64,000 bases of DNA from Streptomyces niveus (GCF_002009175.1 NZ_CP018047.1:7679001-7743000); one strand, 5' to 3'; counted from the stretch's first letter, positions 1 through 8,855 are shown. Program-made: numbers and translations. The notes: generated from the letters alone by a model not told the origin.

Positions 1-351
1 GACTCGACGGCCCCGCGCGGTTTCCGCAATCGCCTCGAAGGCTGGACGGCGGGCAGCGACAGGACGCGATGGCGGAATCACAACCGTGTCCACCGATGGG
101 TGGGCGGCCAGATGCTCGGCGCGACAGCGCCGCACGACCCGGTCTTCTGGCTCCATCACGCCTTCGTCGACCTCCTCTGGGACCGCTGGCAGAAGAAGCA
201 CCCGAAGGCGACCTACCTTCCACAGCGGAGACTGGGCGGGGACGATCCGCAACGAGGACAGGCGATCAGCGTGGACGAGCCGATGCCGCCGTGGCGGACG
301 AAGCCGTCGGAGATGCTCAGCCACCGGAGTCTGTACCGGTACGACGCCTGA
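1..351 (+). CDS. Tyrosinase, C-terminal part (5' end outside window)
   Basis: Copper monooxygenase that oxidises phenols to quinones in melanin formation. The open frame enters from the left edge with no start, giving about 116 residues. It contains the second copper site: an HNRVH motif near residues 27-31, then HDPVFWLHHAFVDLLW, where the histidine after FWL is the third CuB ligand. The C-terminal tail matches the usual end of Streptomyces MelC2/MelD2 enzymes. The cognate copper chaperone (MelC1/MelD1 type) would lie upstream, outside the window. A strong hairpin follows the stop, separating it from the convergent chaplin gene. Whether it is the main melanin tyrosinase or the second paralogue cannot be told from this fragment. 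Confidence 0.93.
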   Translation, partial: DSTAPRGFRNRLEGWTAGSDRTRWRNHNRVHRWVGGQMLGATAPHDPVFWLHHAFVDLLWDRWQKKHPKATYLPQRRLGGDDPQRGQAISVDEPMPPWRTKPSEMLSHRSLYRYDA

Positions 352-405
352 GCGGGCTCGCGCGGGCGCGCCTCCGGGCGCCCCGCGCACCGGTTTTGCA
401 CACAC

Positions 406-438
406 AACGGCCTCCCGCATCGGATGCGGGAGGCCGTT
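406..438. terminator. Bidirectional hairpin between tyrosinase and chaplin
   Basis: A perfect 15-bp inverted repeat (406-420 and 424-438) with a 3-nt loop lies between the stops of two convergent genes. It fits a shared intrinsic terminator; as is common in Streptomyces there is no clear U tract. Confidence 0.8.
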
Positions 439-496
439 GCTTCATGCTTCATGCCTCAGTCGCGGACAGGGACGTATGTCCCCGGGCGGCGGAGGC

Positions 497-769
497 TCAG
501 CGGCCGTAGCCGCCGCCGTGGTGCTTGCCGTCGACATTGGCGCACTGGTTGCCGAACGCCGGGTTCAGCAGACCGACCACGTCGATGGTGTTGCCACAGA
601 GGTTCACCGGGATGTGCACGGGCACCTGGACCACGTTGCCGGAAAGGACTCCGGGCGAACCGACGGCCGCGGCCTCGGCGCCGGCGTCGGCAACGGCCAT
701 ACCGGCGCCACCGGCCAGCACGGCGCCCGTGCCGGCGAGAACAGCAGCTGCCTTCGCAATACGCGACAT
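497..769 (-). CDS. Short chaplin (hydrophobic aerial hyphae coat protein)
   Basis: Chaplins are secreted amyloid-forming surfactants that coat aerial hyphae and spores. The 90-residue protein has a signal peptide (about residues 1-29, ending AVA) and one chaplin domain: VGSPGVLSGNVVQVPVHIPVN, two cysteines in NLCGN and GNQCAN, and the LLNPAFGN signature. It lacks a sortase signal, so it is a short ChpD-H-type chaplin; the two cysteines resemble ChpH-type members. The start at 769 is chosen because AAGGAG sits about 7 nt upstream; a longer frame to 805 has no ribosome site. The C-terminus carries an unusual extra His/Gly-rich tail (KHHGGGYGR). A BldN-type promoter lies at 828-855. Confidence 0.93.
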   Translation of the reverse strand: MSRIAKAAAVLAGTGAVLAGGAGMAVADAGAEAAAVGSPGVLSGNVVQVPVHIPVNLCGNTIDVVGLLNPAFGNQCANVDGKHHGGGYGR

Positions 770-827
770 CAAGTTTCTCCTTGAACGTTTCGAGCACAGC
801 CGCACGATGCGCGGCCTTCACGCACGT

Positions 828-855
828 TCAACGCGCAAACCCACCCTCGGTAACG
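828..855 (-). promoter_or_regulatory. BldN-like promoter of the chaplin gene
   Basis: On the minus strand CGTTAC (855-850), exactly 16 nt, then CGTTGA (833-828). This is one mismatch from the sigma-BldN consensus CGTAAC-N16-CGTTGA recalled from Streptomyces venezuelae work. Chaplin genes are known BldN targets and the element lies about 60 nt upstream of the start, so the assignment is biologically coherent. Confidence 0.75.
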
Positions 856-893
856 AAATTGAGCCAATCGGTGAAGAAGTGCCATGTGACAAA

Positions 894-938
894 GGGGTGC
901 ACGCGTGTTTACCCTCGGGGTGAACGCTTGTGCACCCC
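894..938. promoter_or_regulatory. 45-bp hyphenated palindrome, probable TetR operator of the MFS operon
   Basis: Two 21-nt arms (894-914 and 918-938) around a TCG spacer match at about 17 of 21 positions when one is reverse-complemented. Outer arms are GGGGTGCAC and its complement; inner arms are GTTTACCC and GGGTGAAC. It lies 50 bp upstream of the MFS start. The natural ligand is the TetR protein encoded at the end of that operon, which is inferred, not shown. Confidence 0.6.
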
Positions 939-988
939 TCCGCGGTGAGCGGTCACGGAGGCCGCCACCGCAGACGACCGGAGAGCAG

Positions 989-2521
989 ATGTCCGCAGCA
1001 GCAATACCGGAGCCGGGCTCGGGATCGGGATCGGCGCCCGGTTCCGGACCGGCACCCGCACCGGGACTCGAACCCGTGGAGGGCCCGCGACGGCGCCTCC
1101 TCGTCGCGGTACTCGCCTTCTGCGGCGTCGTGGTCGCCGTGATGCAGACGTTGGTCGTACCGCTGCTGCCGCACGTCCCGGCCCTGACGGGCAGCACACC
1201 CGCGGCCGCGAGCTGGCTCGTCACGATCACGCTCCTGACCGGCGCCGTCTTCACCCCCGTACTCGGCCGCGTCGGTGACATGTACGGCAAGCGCCGGGTC
1301 CTCATCGCCTCGCTGGGTGTCCTCGTCGCCGGTTCGGTCATGTGCGCCGTCAGCTCCCACATCGGTGTCCTGATCGCCGGCCGGGCACTCCAGGGCGCCG
1401 CGCTCGCCGTCGTACCGCTCGGCATCAGCATCATGCGCGACGAGCTGCCGCCCGCCCGGCTGCTGTCCTCCGTCGCCCTCATGAGCTCGACCCTCGGGAT
1501 CGGCGCCGCCGTCGGGCTGCCGGTCGCCGCCCTCGTCGTCCAGAACTTCGACTGGCACACCATGTTCTGGGCCTCCGCCGTGCTGGGACTGGTCGACATC
1601 GTGCTCGTCCTGTGCTGCGTCCCGGAGTCACCCCTGCGCTCCCGAGGCCGGTTCGACGTCATCGGCACCCTCGGCCTGTCCGCCACACTCGTCAGCCTGC
1701 TCCTCGCCGTCACCCAGGGCGCGGACTGGGGCTGGACCTCCCCGCGCACCGTCGGCCTGCTCGTGGCCGCGCTCGCCGTCGGTCTGCTCTGGGGCGCGTA
1801 CGAGCTGCGCACCACATCGCCCATGGTCGACCTGCGGGTGTCCGCGCGCCCCGCCGTACTGCTCACGAACATCGCCGCCCTCCTCATCGGCTTCGCCTTC
1901 TACGCGAACTCCCTGGTCACAGCGCAGATGGTGCAGGAGCCCACGAGTACGGGCTACGGAATCGGCGCATCCATCGTCGTGGGCGGACTGTGTCTGCTGC
2001 CCGGTGGTCTCGCGATGGTGGCGCTGTCGCCGGTATCGGCTCGGATCTCCGCGAAGTACGGCCCCAAGACGGCCCTGGCGCTCGCCGCCGCGGTGATGGC
2101 CGTCGGGTACGTGGTGCGTTTCTTCACCAGTCACAGCCTGTGGCCGATCATCGGGGGCGCGACCGTTGTCGCGGCGGGCACCGCGATCGCCTATTCGGCC
2201 CTGCCCGCGCTCGTCATACGCGCGGTGCCGGCGGGCGAGACCGGCGCGGCGAACGGCCTCAACACCCTGATGCGGTCCGTGGGGCAGGCCTTCTGCAGCG
2301 CGGTGGTCGCCGCCGTACTGGCCAACATCACCTTCCAGGCCGGCGGCCGTACCGCGCCCACCCTCCACGCCTATCTGCTGGTCTTCCTCATCGCGGCCGG
2401 CGCGGCGCTGCTCGCCCTGGCGGTCACCCTGTGCCTGCCGGGCCGCGCGGTGGCGGCCGAGGCGGGTACCGTCGGCAAGGAGCAGACAGCACGCCGTACG
2501 TTCGCCGAGGAGGGCGCGTGA
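989..2521 (+). CDS. MFS drug exporter, DHA2 (EmrB/QacA-like) family
   Basis: Predicted proton-driven multidrug exporter in the cell membrane. The 510-residue length and pattern of hydrophobic segments fit a 14-TM DHA2 transporter. The motif GRVGDMYGKRR between TM2 and TM3 is the classic MFS motif A, and GRALQGAALAVVPLGISIMRD is the motif B region. The N-terminal ~30 residues are a Gly/Ser/Pro/Ala low-complexity tail before TM1. Start at 989 (ATG) is preferred to the longer frame at 905 because GGAGAG lies just upstream and because 905 lies inside the palindromic operator. The stop overlaps the GTG of the following tetR by 4 nt (GTGA), so the pair is translationally coupled. Substrate unknown. 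Confidence 0.9.
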   Translation: MSAAAIPEPGSGSGSAPGSGPAPAPGLEPVEGPRRRLLVAVLAFCGVVVAVMQTLVVPLLPHVPALTGSTPAAASWLVTITLLTGAVFTPVLGRVGDMYGKRRVLIASLGVLVAGSVMCAVSSHIGVLIAGRALQGAALAVVPLGISIMRDELPPARLLSSVALMSSTLGIGAAVGLPVAALVVQNFDWHTMFWASAVLGLVDIVLVLCCVPESPLRSRGRFDVIGTLGLSATLVSLLLAVTQGADWGWTSPRTVGLLVAALAVGLLWGAYELRTTSPMVDLRVSARPAVLLTNIAALLIGFAFYANSLVTAQMVQEPTSTGYGIGASIVVGGLCLLPGGLAMVALSPVSARISAKYGPKTALALAAAVMAVGYVVRFFTSHSLWPIIGGATVVAAGTAIAYSALPALVIRAVPAGETGAANGLNTLMRSVGQAFCSAVVAAVLANITFQAGGRTAPTLHAYLLVFLIAAGAALLALAVTLCLPGRAVAAEAGTVGKEQTARRTFAEEGA

Positions 2522-3225
2522 CGACCGGACATGCGGCCGACGAGACGACGGACCCGGGGACGGACCCCGGCGCCGACCACAAGACGGACGCGGACACCGG
2601 CCCCAAGACGGACCCCGGCGCCAACCCCGACTCCGACCACAAGACGGACCCTGGCCCCGACCCCGGCACCGGCCGCCTCGCGATCCTGCGGGCCGCGCGC
2701 CGCGCGTTCACCCAGCGCCCGTACGCCGAGGTGACCATGCGCGGTATCGCCGCCGACGCGGGCGTCAGCGCCTCGCTCATCGTCAAACGCTTCGGCACGA
2801 AGGAACGGCTGTTCAACACCGTCGCCGACTTCGGCCCGGCCGCCGACAGGCTGTTCGCCGCGCCGCCCGCAGTCCTCGGCAGACATCTGGTGCTGACCAT
2901 GGTCCGGCTGCGCCGCGAGAACCACTCCGACCCCCTGCTGCGCGTCGTCTTCTCCCTCGGCAACATGGACGAGCGGACCCTGCTGCGCGAGCGCTTCCGC
3001 GAGCAGGTCACCGCCCGGCTGGCCGGTCTCATCGGCGGCGAGCGGAGCGAGCTGAGGGCGGAGCTGATCACCGGCCAGCTCCTCGGGCTGGGCGCGACCC
3101 TCAGCCTCCACCGCCCCGGTGCGGGTGAGGAGGCCACCCCCGAGTTGCTGGCGGATCTCTACGCCCCCGCGCTCCAGCGCCTGATCACCGGGCATTCCGG
3201 GCATTCCGACCTCCCCGACCAGTAG
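2518..3225 (+). CDS. TetR-family regulator with repetitive N-terminal extension
   Basis: Local transcriptional repressor. The 235-residue protein begins with about 50 residues rich in Asp, Pro, Thr and Gly before a standard TetR helix-turn-helix (roughly residues 60-105: ILRAARRAFTQRPYAEVTMR, then IAADAGVSASLIVKRFGTKE). The extension is encoded by a 60-bp-period imperfect duplication (the GACCACAAGACGGAC unit recurs at about 2575 and 2635). The ligand domain resembles the TetR_C_17-type of short actinobacterial regulators. GTG start at 2518 overlaps the MFS stop; an internal start past the repeat is possible but none has a clear ribosome site. It probably represses the mfs-tetR operon by binding the 894-938 palindrome. 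Confidence 0.88.
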   Translation: MTTGHAADETTDPGTDPGADHKTDADTGPKTDPGANPDSDHKTDPGPDPGTGRLAILRAARRAFTQRPYAEVTMRGIAADAGVSASLIVKRFGTKERLFNTVADFGPAADRLFAAPPAVLGRHLVLTMVRLRRENHSDPLLRVVFSLGNMDERTLLRERFREQVTARLAGLIGGERSELRAELITGQLLGLGATLSLHRPGAGEEATPELLADLYAPALQRLITGHSGHSDLPDQ

Positions 3226-3369
3226 TCCGGCCGCGCCCGCCCACTGAGCGTCGGCGCGGCCCCTGCGGGCCCGTCCGCTTGCGGTCCGCGCCGGTGCCGC
3301 GCACACAATTGACACCAGAAGGCACAGAACGAACCGACCCGCCGTGCCCACGACTGGGAAGAGGGCCCT

Positions 3370-5064
3370 GTGAGTGGCGAACCGCCGTCCGGCCTTCCAC
3401 TCGCCGAAGGGGCCGAGCCGGACTGGCCCGCCGGCCCCGGACTCACCCTCGCGTACAACCGCATGGGCAGCTTCGACATCGATCTCGTCCGCGAGTACAT
3501 GCACCTCGACCCCGGTGCCCTGGAGGTGTTCGACCTCCGGCCCGACGAACACGACGGCAGCATGGAGGTACCCAGCCGGTTGCCGCCCGAGGAACTGGAG
3601 CGCCTGGACACACTGATCCGGCGGGCGCTGGACAAGGGCGGCAGCGTCTACGGCGCGTACTTCTGGATCCGCTGCCGCGACGGATCACGCCGCTGGCTGC
3701 ACACCCAGGGCCATGTGCTGCGCGACTCGGAGGGCAACCTCCGCCGGGCCATCGGCATCGTGCGGGACGCCACCCGGGAACTGGACGACGCGGCAAAACG
3801 CACGGAACTGGTCGAGACGCGCCGCAGGCTCACCGGCATGGTCCGCCGGGTCACCGCACTGCTGGCCCGTGCGACCACGGTGCAGGACGTCACCGACGCG
3901 CTCAAGGACGCCGAGGCACTGAGCAATCTCGGCGCGGTGAGCGTGATGCTCGGCATCGTCGAGAACGGACACGTGCACACGGTCACCGAGGGGCGGCTGG
4001 GCCTGTACGTCCCGGAACTGCGGTACACACGGATCGACGCGCGGTTCCCGATGAGCGAGGTCGTCCGCACGCTACGGCCCCGCTACATCACGTCGCGCGA
4101 GGAGTTCCGGCGCTCCTTCCCGCCGCTGTGGCACCACATCCGGCATCTCCCGGTGGCCTCGGGAGCCTATCTGCCGCTGATCGTGCAGGGCAGAACGATC
4201 GGCGCGCTCGGAATGCTGTACTCCCGGCACGGCGGTTTCACCGGCGAGGAACGCAATCTGCTGGTCACGCTCAGCAGCAGCATCGCCCAGAGCCTCCAGC
4301 GCGCGATGCTCTTCGAGCAGGAGCACGATCTCGCCGACAGCCTGCAACGGGCCATGCTGCCGCACCGCATCCCCGAGGTCCCGGGCGCCCGGATCGCCGT
4401 CCGCTACCGCGCGGCCAGGGCCGGACGTGACATCGGCGGCGACTGGTACGACGTGGTCCCGCTGTCCGACGGCCGGGTCGGACTGATGATCGGCGACGTC
4501 CAGGGCCACGACACCGATGCCGCCGCCGTGATGGGGCAGCTGCGGATCGTGCTGTGGGCGTACGTCTCCGAGGGGCACTCGCCCGCGACGGCGATGGCCC
4601 GCGCCTCCACCTTCCTCCACGAGCTGGACACCGACCGCTTCGCGACCTGCACCTACGTGGAAGCCGATCTGTCGACGGGAGCGCTCCAGATCGTCCGGGC
4701 CGGCCACCTCGAACCGATGGTGCGCGACGCCGACGGCAGGTGCGTGACCATCGACACCGAGGGTGGACTGCCGCTCGGGATCACGAACACCTCCCGCAGG
4801 CGGGGCGGCGCCGACTACCCGGTCACCCTGACGACCCTCGCTCCCGGCGAGACGCTTCTGATCTTCACCGACGGACTCGTGGAGCGGCCGGGGGCCACGC
4901 TCGACGAGGGACTCGAACGGCTGGCCCGTGCCGTACAGGGCGGTCCCGCCGACATTCAGCAACTGGCGGACCGCCTCGGCGAGATGGTGGGGGAGCACGG
5001 TGGTGGCGGCGACGACATGGCCCTGCTGCTCATGCGCAGGGACCCCGCGCCGCGCGATAACTGA
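3370..5064 (+). CDS. PAS-GAF-PP2C (SpoIIE-type) serine phosphatase
   Basis: Signal-responsive Ser/Thr phosphatase, likely acting on an anti-anti-sigma factor in a partner-switching cascade. Domains in 564 residues: PAS (about 27-135, with FWIRCRDGSRRWLHTQG), GAF (about 160-310), and SpoIIE/PP2C (about 317-555). Metal-binding residues are present: GGDWYD near 358, IGDVQGHD near 375, FTDGLVE near 501 and GGDDMALLL near 548, so the phosphatase should be active. There is no RsbW-like kinase domain, unlike many Streptomyces homologues. GTG start at 3370 follows GGAAGAGGG. No adjacent sigma/anti-sigma gene is visible, so its target is unknown. Confidence 0.93.
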   Translation: MSGEPPSGLPLAEGAEPDWPAGPGLTLAYNRMGSFDIDLVREYMHLDPGALEVFDLRPDEHDGSMEVPSRLPPEELERLDTLIRRALDKGGSVYGAYFWIRCRDGSRRWLHTQGHVLRDSEGNLRRAIGIVRDATRELDDAAKRTELVETRRRLTGMVRRVTALLARATTVQDVTDALKDAEALSNLGAVSVMLGIVENGHVHTVTEGRLGLYVPELRYTRIDARFPMSEVVRTLRPRYITSREEFRRSFPPLWHHIRHLPVASGAYLPLIVQGRTIGALGMLYSRHGGFTGEERNLLVTLSSSIAQSLQRAMLFEQEHDLADSLQRAMLPHRIPEVPGARIAVRYRAARAGRDIGGDWYDVVPLSDGRVGLMIGDVQGHDTDAAAVMGQLRIVLWAYVSEGHSPATAMARASTFLHELDTDRFATCTYVEADLSTGALQIVRAGHLEPMVRDADGRCVTIDTEGGLPLGITNTSRRRGGADYPVTLTTLAPGETLLIFTDGLVERPGATLDEGLERLARAVQGGPADIQQLADRLGEMVGEHGGGGDDMALLLMRRDPAPRDN

Positions 5065-5087
5065 CGGGTGGCCGACAGGCGCCGCGG

Positions 5088-5117
5088 GCCGACCGCGACA
5101 CATGAACGTCGGTCGGC
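5088..5117 (+). terminator. Possible hairpin after the phosphatase gene
   Basis: GCCGACCG (5088-5095) pairs with CGGTCGGC (5110-5117) across a 14-nt loop, 24 nt after the stop. Modest stability. The remaining 210 bp up to the next start show no clear promoter. Confidence 0.35.
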
Positions 5118-5331
5118 GCATCCGCACGCCCCTCACGTATCTCTGACGCGTCGTCAGTTCCGTCCGGTCGGTGTGCCGGCACCTCGGCGGGCGCCCCACG
5201 TCACTTCCACGGTGCCCCCTGTTCTCCCCGACGTGTCCCCGAACCTCTGGCGAACCGGGGCACACACGGCGATGCTGGGCGGCTGACAGCGCTTACCACC
5301 CGCGCCAACCCCCCGTACTACAGGAGAACTT

Positions 5332-8300
5332 GTGGGCCCAGGCATCGCCCGCCGGTCCGTCGTGCTGCTCGCGGCGGTCACCGCACTGACAACGGGAGCC
5401 ATCACCCCGTCCGTCGCCGACTCAACCCCCGACCCCCGTCCGCGCAACGCCGCCGAGGTGCTGCGCCCCGTCGCGCCACCGCCCGCGAGCAGACCTGCCG
5501 GAAGCCCCAGATCCGTCGTGGACGGCGACGGCATCGAGACCGCCCGCGGCACCCGCCCCATCGCGCCGGGCGTCAGCCTCACCTCGTACGACCGCCTCGA
5601 ATCCGACAAATGGCTGCGCGTCGACGCGCTGTCGGTCGACCTCGACGGCGGCGTACGGGCGGACTACCTCTCGTCGGGCAAGGTCGCCGACCGCCGCAGC
5701 GTCTCCGAACTCGCCGCCGGGCACGACCCCGGCAAGGGCCGCCGCACCGTCGCCGCCATCAACGCCGACTTCTTCGACATCAACGAGACCGGCGCCCCCC
5801 AGGGAGCCGGCATCAAGGACGGCGCCCTCACACAGTCGCCAGCCGCCGGTGCCAACCGGGCCGTCGGCATCGGCCCCGAGAACGCCGGCCGCGTCCTGGA
5901 GCTGTACTTCGACGGCACCCTGACCCTGCCCGCCGGACCGCACCCCCTCGCCGCGTACAACGCCGCGAACGTGCCCGCCGGCGGCATCGGCGCCTACACC
6001 GCCGCCTGGGGCCAGGCCAACCGCGCGCTCACCGTGGACACGGCGACGCCCGTCGCCGAGGTGGCCGTACGGGACGGCAGGGTCGTCACCGTCACCGACA
6101 CACCCGGCACCGGACCGATCGAGCCCGGCACCACCGTGCTGGTCGGCCGGGAGGCCGGCGCCGTACAGCTCAAGGCGCTGCGCCCCGGCGACCCGGTGGC
6201 CATGGAGTACAGCCCGCGCACCAACGGCGGACCCCTGCCGCGCACCGCCGTGGGGGGACGCGAACTCCTCGTCGTGGACGGCGTGGCCCAGAACCACGAG
6301 GGCCAGGGCAACAACACCGCCGCGCCCCGCACCGCCGTCGGATTCACCAAGGACGGCAGCGAGATGCGGGTGATGACCGTCGACGGCCGGCAGGCCGACA
6401 GCGGCGGTGTCACCCTCACCGAGCTGGCCGTGATGATGAAGCGGGCCGGCGCGTACAGCGCGCTCAACCTCGACGGCGGAGGCTCCTCGACGCTCGTCGC
6501 CCGCGAACCCGGCAGCGACGCCCTCCAGGTGGAGAACGCCCCGTCCGACGGCAGCGAGCGCACCGTGCCCAACGGCCTCGCCCTCACCGCGCCCGACGGC
6601 AGCGGACGTCTCGACGGTTTCTGGGTCGAGACCCGTACGCCCGCCTCGGCCGCGCCCGGCGACGACCCCGTCAGGGGCGGCCACCCCGAACGCGTCTTCC
6701 CCGGACTGACGCGCGCCCTCACCGCGGCCGGTTACGACGAGACGTACGGCCCCGCGCAGGGCGACCCGCGCTGGCGGACCGAACGGTCGTCGGTCGGCCG
6801 GGTGAGCGACGACGGCGTATTCACCGCACGTCGCAGCGGCACCACCGAGGTCCGCGCGGAACGCGGACGCGCCGAAGGATCCATCGAGTTGACGGTCCTC
6901 GACGACCTCGCGCGGATCCGGCCGACCACCACCCGTGTCGGTCTCGCCGACGGCGGGGCCACCGGCACGTTCGGCATCGTCGGTCTCGACGCGCACGGCG
7001 CCTCCGCGCCCGTGGAGCCGCGCGACGTGGAACTGGCCTACGACCGCGACCTCTTCGCCATCGCCGACGACGGCAAGGGCGCCTTCACCGTCACCTCCAG
7101 GACCGGCGGCGGCGCGGGACGGATCACCGCCACCGTCGACGGCGTCACCACCGCCCTCGCGGTGAGCGTCGGACTCGAGGAACAGCCTGTCTCGGCCTTC
7201 GACGACGCCGCCGCCTGGAAGTTCAGCCACGCCCGCGCCGCCGGTTCCGTCGCGTCGACACCCGAGGGACAGACCGGCACCGGCCTGAGGCTCACTTACG
7301 ACTTCTCACTCTCGACGGCGACCCGCGCCGCGTACGCGAGCCCGCCGCAGCAGATCACCGTGCCCGGACAGCCGCAGTCCTTCACGATGTGGATCAAGGG
7401 AGACGGTAAGGGGGCCTGGCCCACCCTGCACCTCAAGGACGCCGCCGGATCGGACCAGTTGCTCCGGGGTCCTTACGTCACCTGGACCGGCTGGCGGCAG
7501 GTGACGTTCGCGGTGCCGCAGGGGGCCGCGACGCCGCTGTCCGTGTTCCGCTTCTATCTCGCGGAGACCGCGGCCGACAAGCGGTACACCGGCGAGATCG
7601 TCATCGACGGGCTGACGGCACAGGTGCCGCCCACCGTCGACCTGCCCGAACAGCGGCCCGCCGCCGACCCGTTGATCGACCCGGCCGCCGAGACCGAGGG
7701 CCGGGACTGGCAGTTCGCCGTGATGTCCGACGCGCAGTTCGTGGCCCGCGAGCCGGACAGCGCGATCGTGGTCCAGGCCCGCCGCACGCTGCGCGAGATC
7801 AAGGCGGCGAAGCCCGACTTCCTCGTCGTCAACGGTGACCTGGTCGACGAGGGTTCGCCCGCGGACCTCGCGTTCGCGCGACGGGTGCTCACCGAGGAGC
7901 TGGGCGACGAGGTGCCCTGGTACTACGTGCCGGGCAACCACGAGGTGATGGGCGGGAAGATCGACAGCTTCATCGGCGAATTCGGCCCCGCCCAGCGGGT
8001 GTTCGACCACAGCGGAACACGCTTCGTCACGCTCGACACCTCCAGCCTCTCCCTGCGCGGCGGCGGCTTCGCCCAGATCAAGGCCCTGCGCGCCCAGTTG
8101 GACGCGGCGGGCGACGACTCCCGTATCAGCTCGGTGATGGTCATCGAGCATGTGCCGCCGCGCGACCCCACCGTGCAGAAGGGCAGCCAGCTCGGGGACC
8201 GCAAGGAGGCGGCGCTGCTGGAGAACTGGCTGGCCGAGTTCCGCCGTACGACCGGCAAGGGCGCCGGCTTCATCGGCAGCCACGTCGGGGTCTTCGACGC

Positions 8301-8796
8301 CTCGCGCGTCGACGGCGTCCCGTATCTCATCAACGGCAACTCCGGGAAGAACCCGGCGGCCCCGGCCGACGAGGGCGGATTCACCGGCTGGTCACTCGTG
8401 GGCGTCGACAAGGTCTCCAGGAGCGAACAGTCCGAGGCCCGGCGCGAGCCGTGGGAAGGCGGGCCGGACTGGGTCTCCGTACAGACGCGTGCGCACACCG
8501 ACACGCTGAAGCTCGACGCGCCCGGGACGCTGGCGCCCGGACACCGGGCGCCGGTCGCCGCGACCGTTGTCCAGGGGACCAGGGAGGTGCCGGTCGGCTT
8601 CCCGATGAGCGCGGACTGGACGGGTTCGCCGAACGTGCACATCGGCGACCCGGACCGTGCGGGCCGCCGCGACGTGGCGGCGTTCGACCCGGCCACCGGG
8701 ACGCTCACGGCGCTGCGGCACGGCACGCTCACCCTCGCGGTGACGGTCAACGGCGTCACGGAACGCGCGGAGATCCGGATCACGGCCGCCGGATAA
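5332..8796 (+). CDS. Secreted phosphodiester glycosidase (NAGPA) fused to metallophosphoesterase
   Basis: Large exported enzyme predicted to act on sugar-phosphodiester polymers or conjugates. A signal peptide (about residues 1-29) is followed by a NAGPA/phosphodiester-alpha-GlcNAcase domain (about 85-420; AAINADFFDIN near 140 and NLDGGGSST near 378), a bacterial Ig-like segment (about 475-525), a carbohydrate-binding-like beta region (about 600-770), a calcineurin-like phosphoesterase (about 792-1020) and a C-terminal Ig-like tail. Phosphoesterase motifs are MSDAQF, NGDLVDEG, GNHEV, EHVPP and SHVGVF: the first H of DxH is Q and the terminal GHxH is SHVG, so metal binding may be altered. GTG start at 5332 has AGGAGA 6 nt upstream. 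It appears monocistronic. The natural substrate (teichoic-acid-like or GlcNAc-phosphate material) is inferred. Confidence 0.88.
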   Translation: MGPGIARRSVVLLAAVTALTTGAITPSVADSTPDPRPRNAAEVLRPVAPPPASRPAGSPRSVVDGDGIETARGTRPIAPGVSLTSYDRLESDKWLRVDALSVDLDGGVRADYLSSGKVADRRSVSELAAGHDPGKGRRTVAAINADFFDINETGAPQGAGIKDGALTQSPAAGANRAVGIGPENAGRVLELYFDGTLTLPAGPHPLAAYNAANVPAGGIGAYTAAWGQANRALTVDTATPVAEVAVRDGRVVTVTDTPGTGPIEPGTTVLVGREAGAVQLKALRPGDPVAMEYSPRTNGGPLPRTAVGGRELLVVDGVAQNHEGQGNNTAAPRTAVGFTKDGSEMRVMTVDGRQADSGGVTLTELAVMMKRAGAYSALNLDGGGSSTLVAREPGSDALQVENAPSDGSERTVPNGLALTAPDGSGRLDGFWVETRTPASAAPGDDPVRGGHPERVFPGLTRALTAAGYDETYGPAQGDPRWRTERSSVGRVSDDGVFTARRSGTTEVRAERGRAEGSIELTVLDDLARIRPTTTRVGLADGGATGTFGIVGLDAHGASAPVEPRDVELAYDRDLFAIADDGKGAFTVTSRTGGGAGRITATVDGVTTALAVSVGLEEQPVSAFDDAAAWKFSHARAAGSVASTPEGQTGTGLRLTYDFSLSTATRAAYASPPQQITVPGQPQSFTMWIKGDGKGAWPTLHLKDAAGSDQLLRGPYVTWTGWRQVTFAVPQGAATPLSVFRFYLAETAADKRYTGEIVIDGLTAQVPPTVDLPEQRPAADPLIDPAAETEGRDWQFAVMSDAQFVAREPDSAIVVQARRTLREIKAAKPDFLVVNGDLVDEGSPADLAFARRVLTEELGDEVPWYYVPGNHEVMGGKIDSFIGEFGPAQRVFDHSGTRFVTLDTSSLSLRGGGFAQIKALRAQLDAAGDDSRISSVMVIEHVPPRDPTVQKGSQLGDRKEAALLENWLAEFRRTTGKGAGFIGSHVGVFDASRVDGVPYLINGNSGKNPAAPADEGGFTGWSLVGVDKVSRSEQSEARREPWEGGPDWVSVQTRAHTDTLKLDAPGTLAPGHRAPVAATVVQGTREVPVGFPMSADWTGSPNVHIGDPDRAGRRDVAAFDPATGTLTALRHGTLTLAVTVNGVTERAEIRITAAG

Positions 8797-8816
8797 GCCG
8801 GCCGTACGCGACGAGG

Positions 8817-8848
8817 AGGGCCCGTACCCGGCACCGGGTACGGGCCCT
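8817..8848. terminator. Bidirectional terminator hairpin
   Basis: Near-perfect 14-15-bp inverted repeat (8817-8830 with 8835-8848) between convergent genes, with a T pair on the plus-strand side. Confidence 0.8.
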
Positions 8849-8855
8849 TCCGGCG

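Noticed and set aside
1058..1080. Sequence resembling the reverse complement of a tRNA T-arm (GGACTCGAACCCG)
   Set aside because: It lies inside the coding frame of the MFS gene and no acceptor, D or anticodon arms can be folded around it.
3309..3337. TTGACA upstream of the PAS-GAF-PP2C gene as a promoter
   Set aside because: No acceptable -10 hexamer at 16-19 nt spacing.
5422..7230. Long minus-strand open frame of about 600 codons
   Set aside because: It is the antisense shadow of the NAGPA fusion gene; the plus frame has domains, signal peptide and ribosome site.
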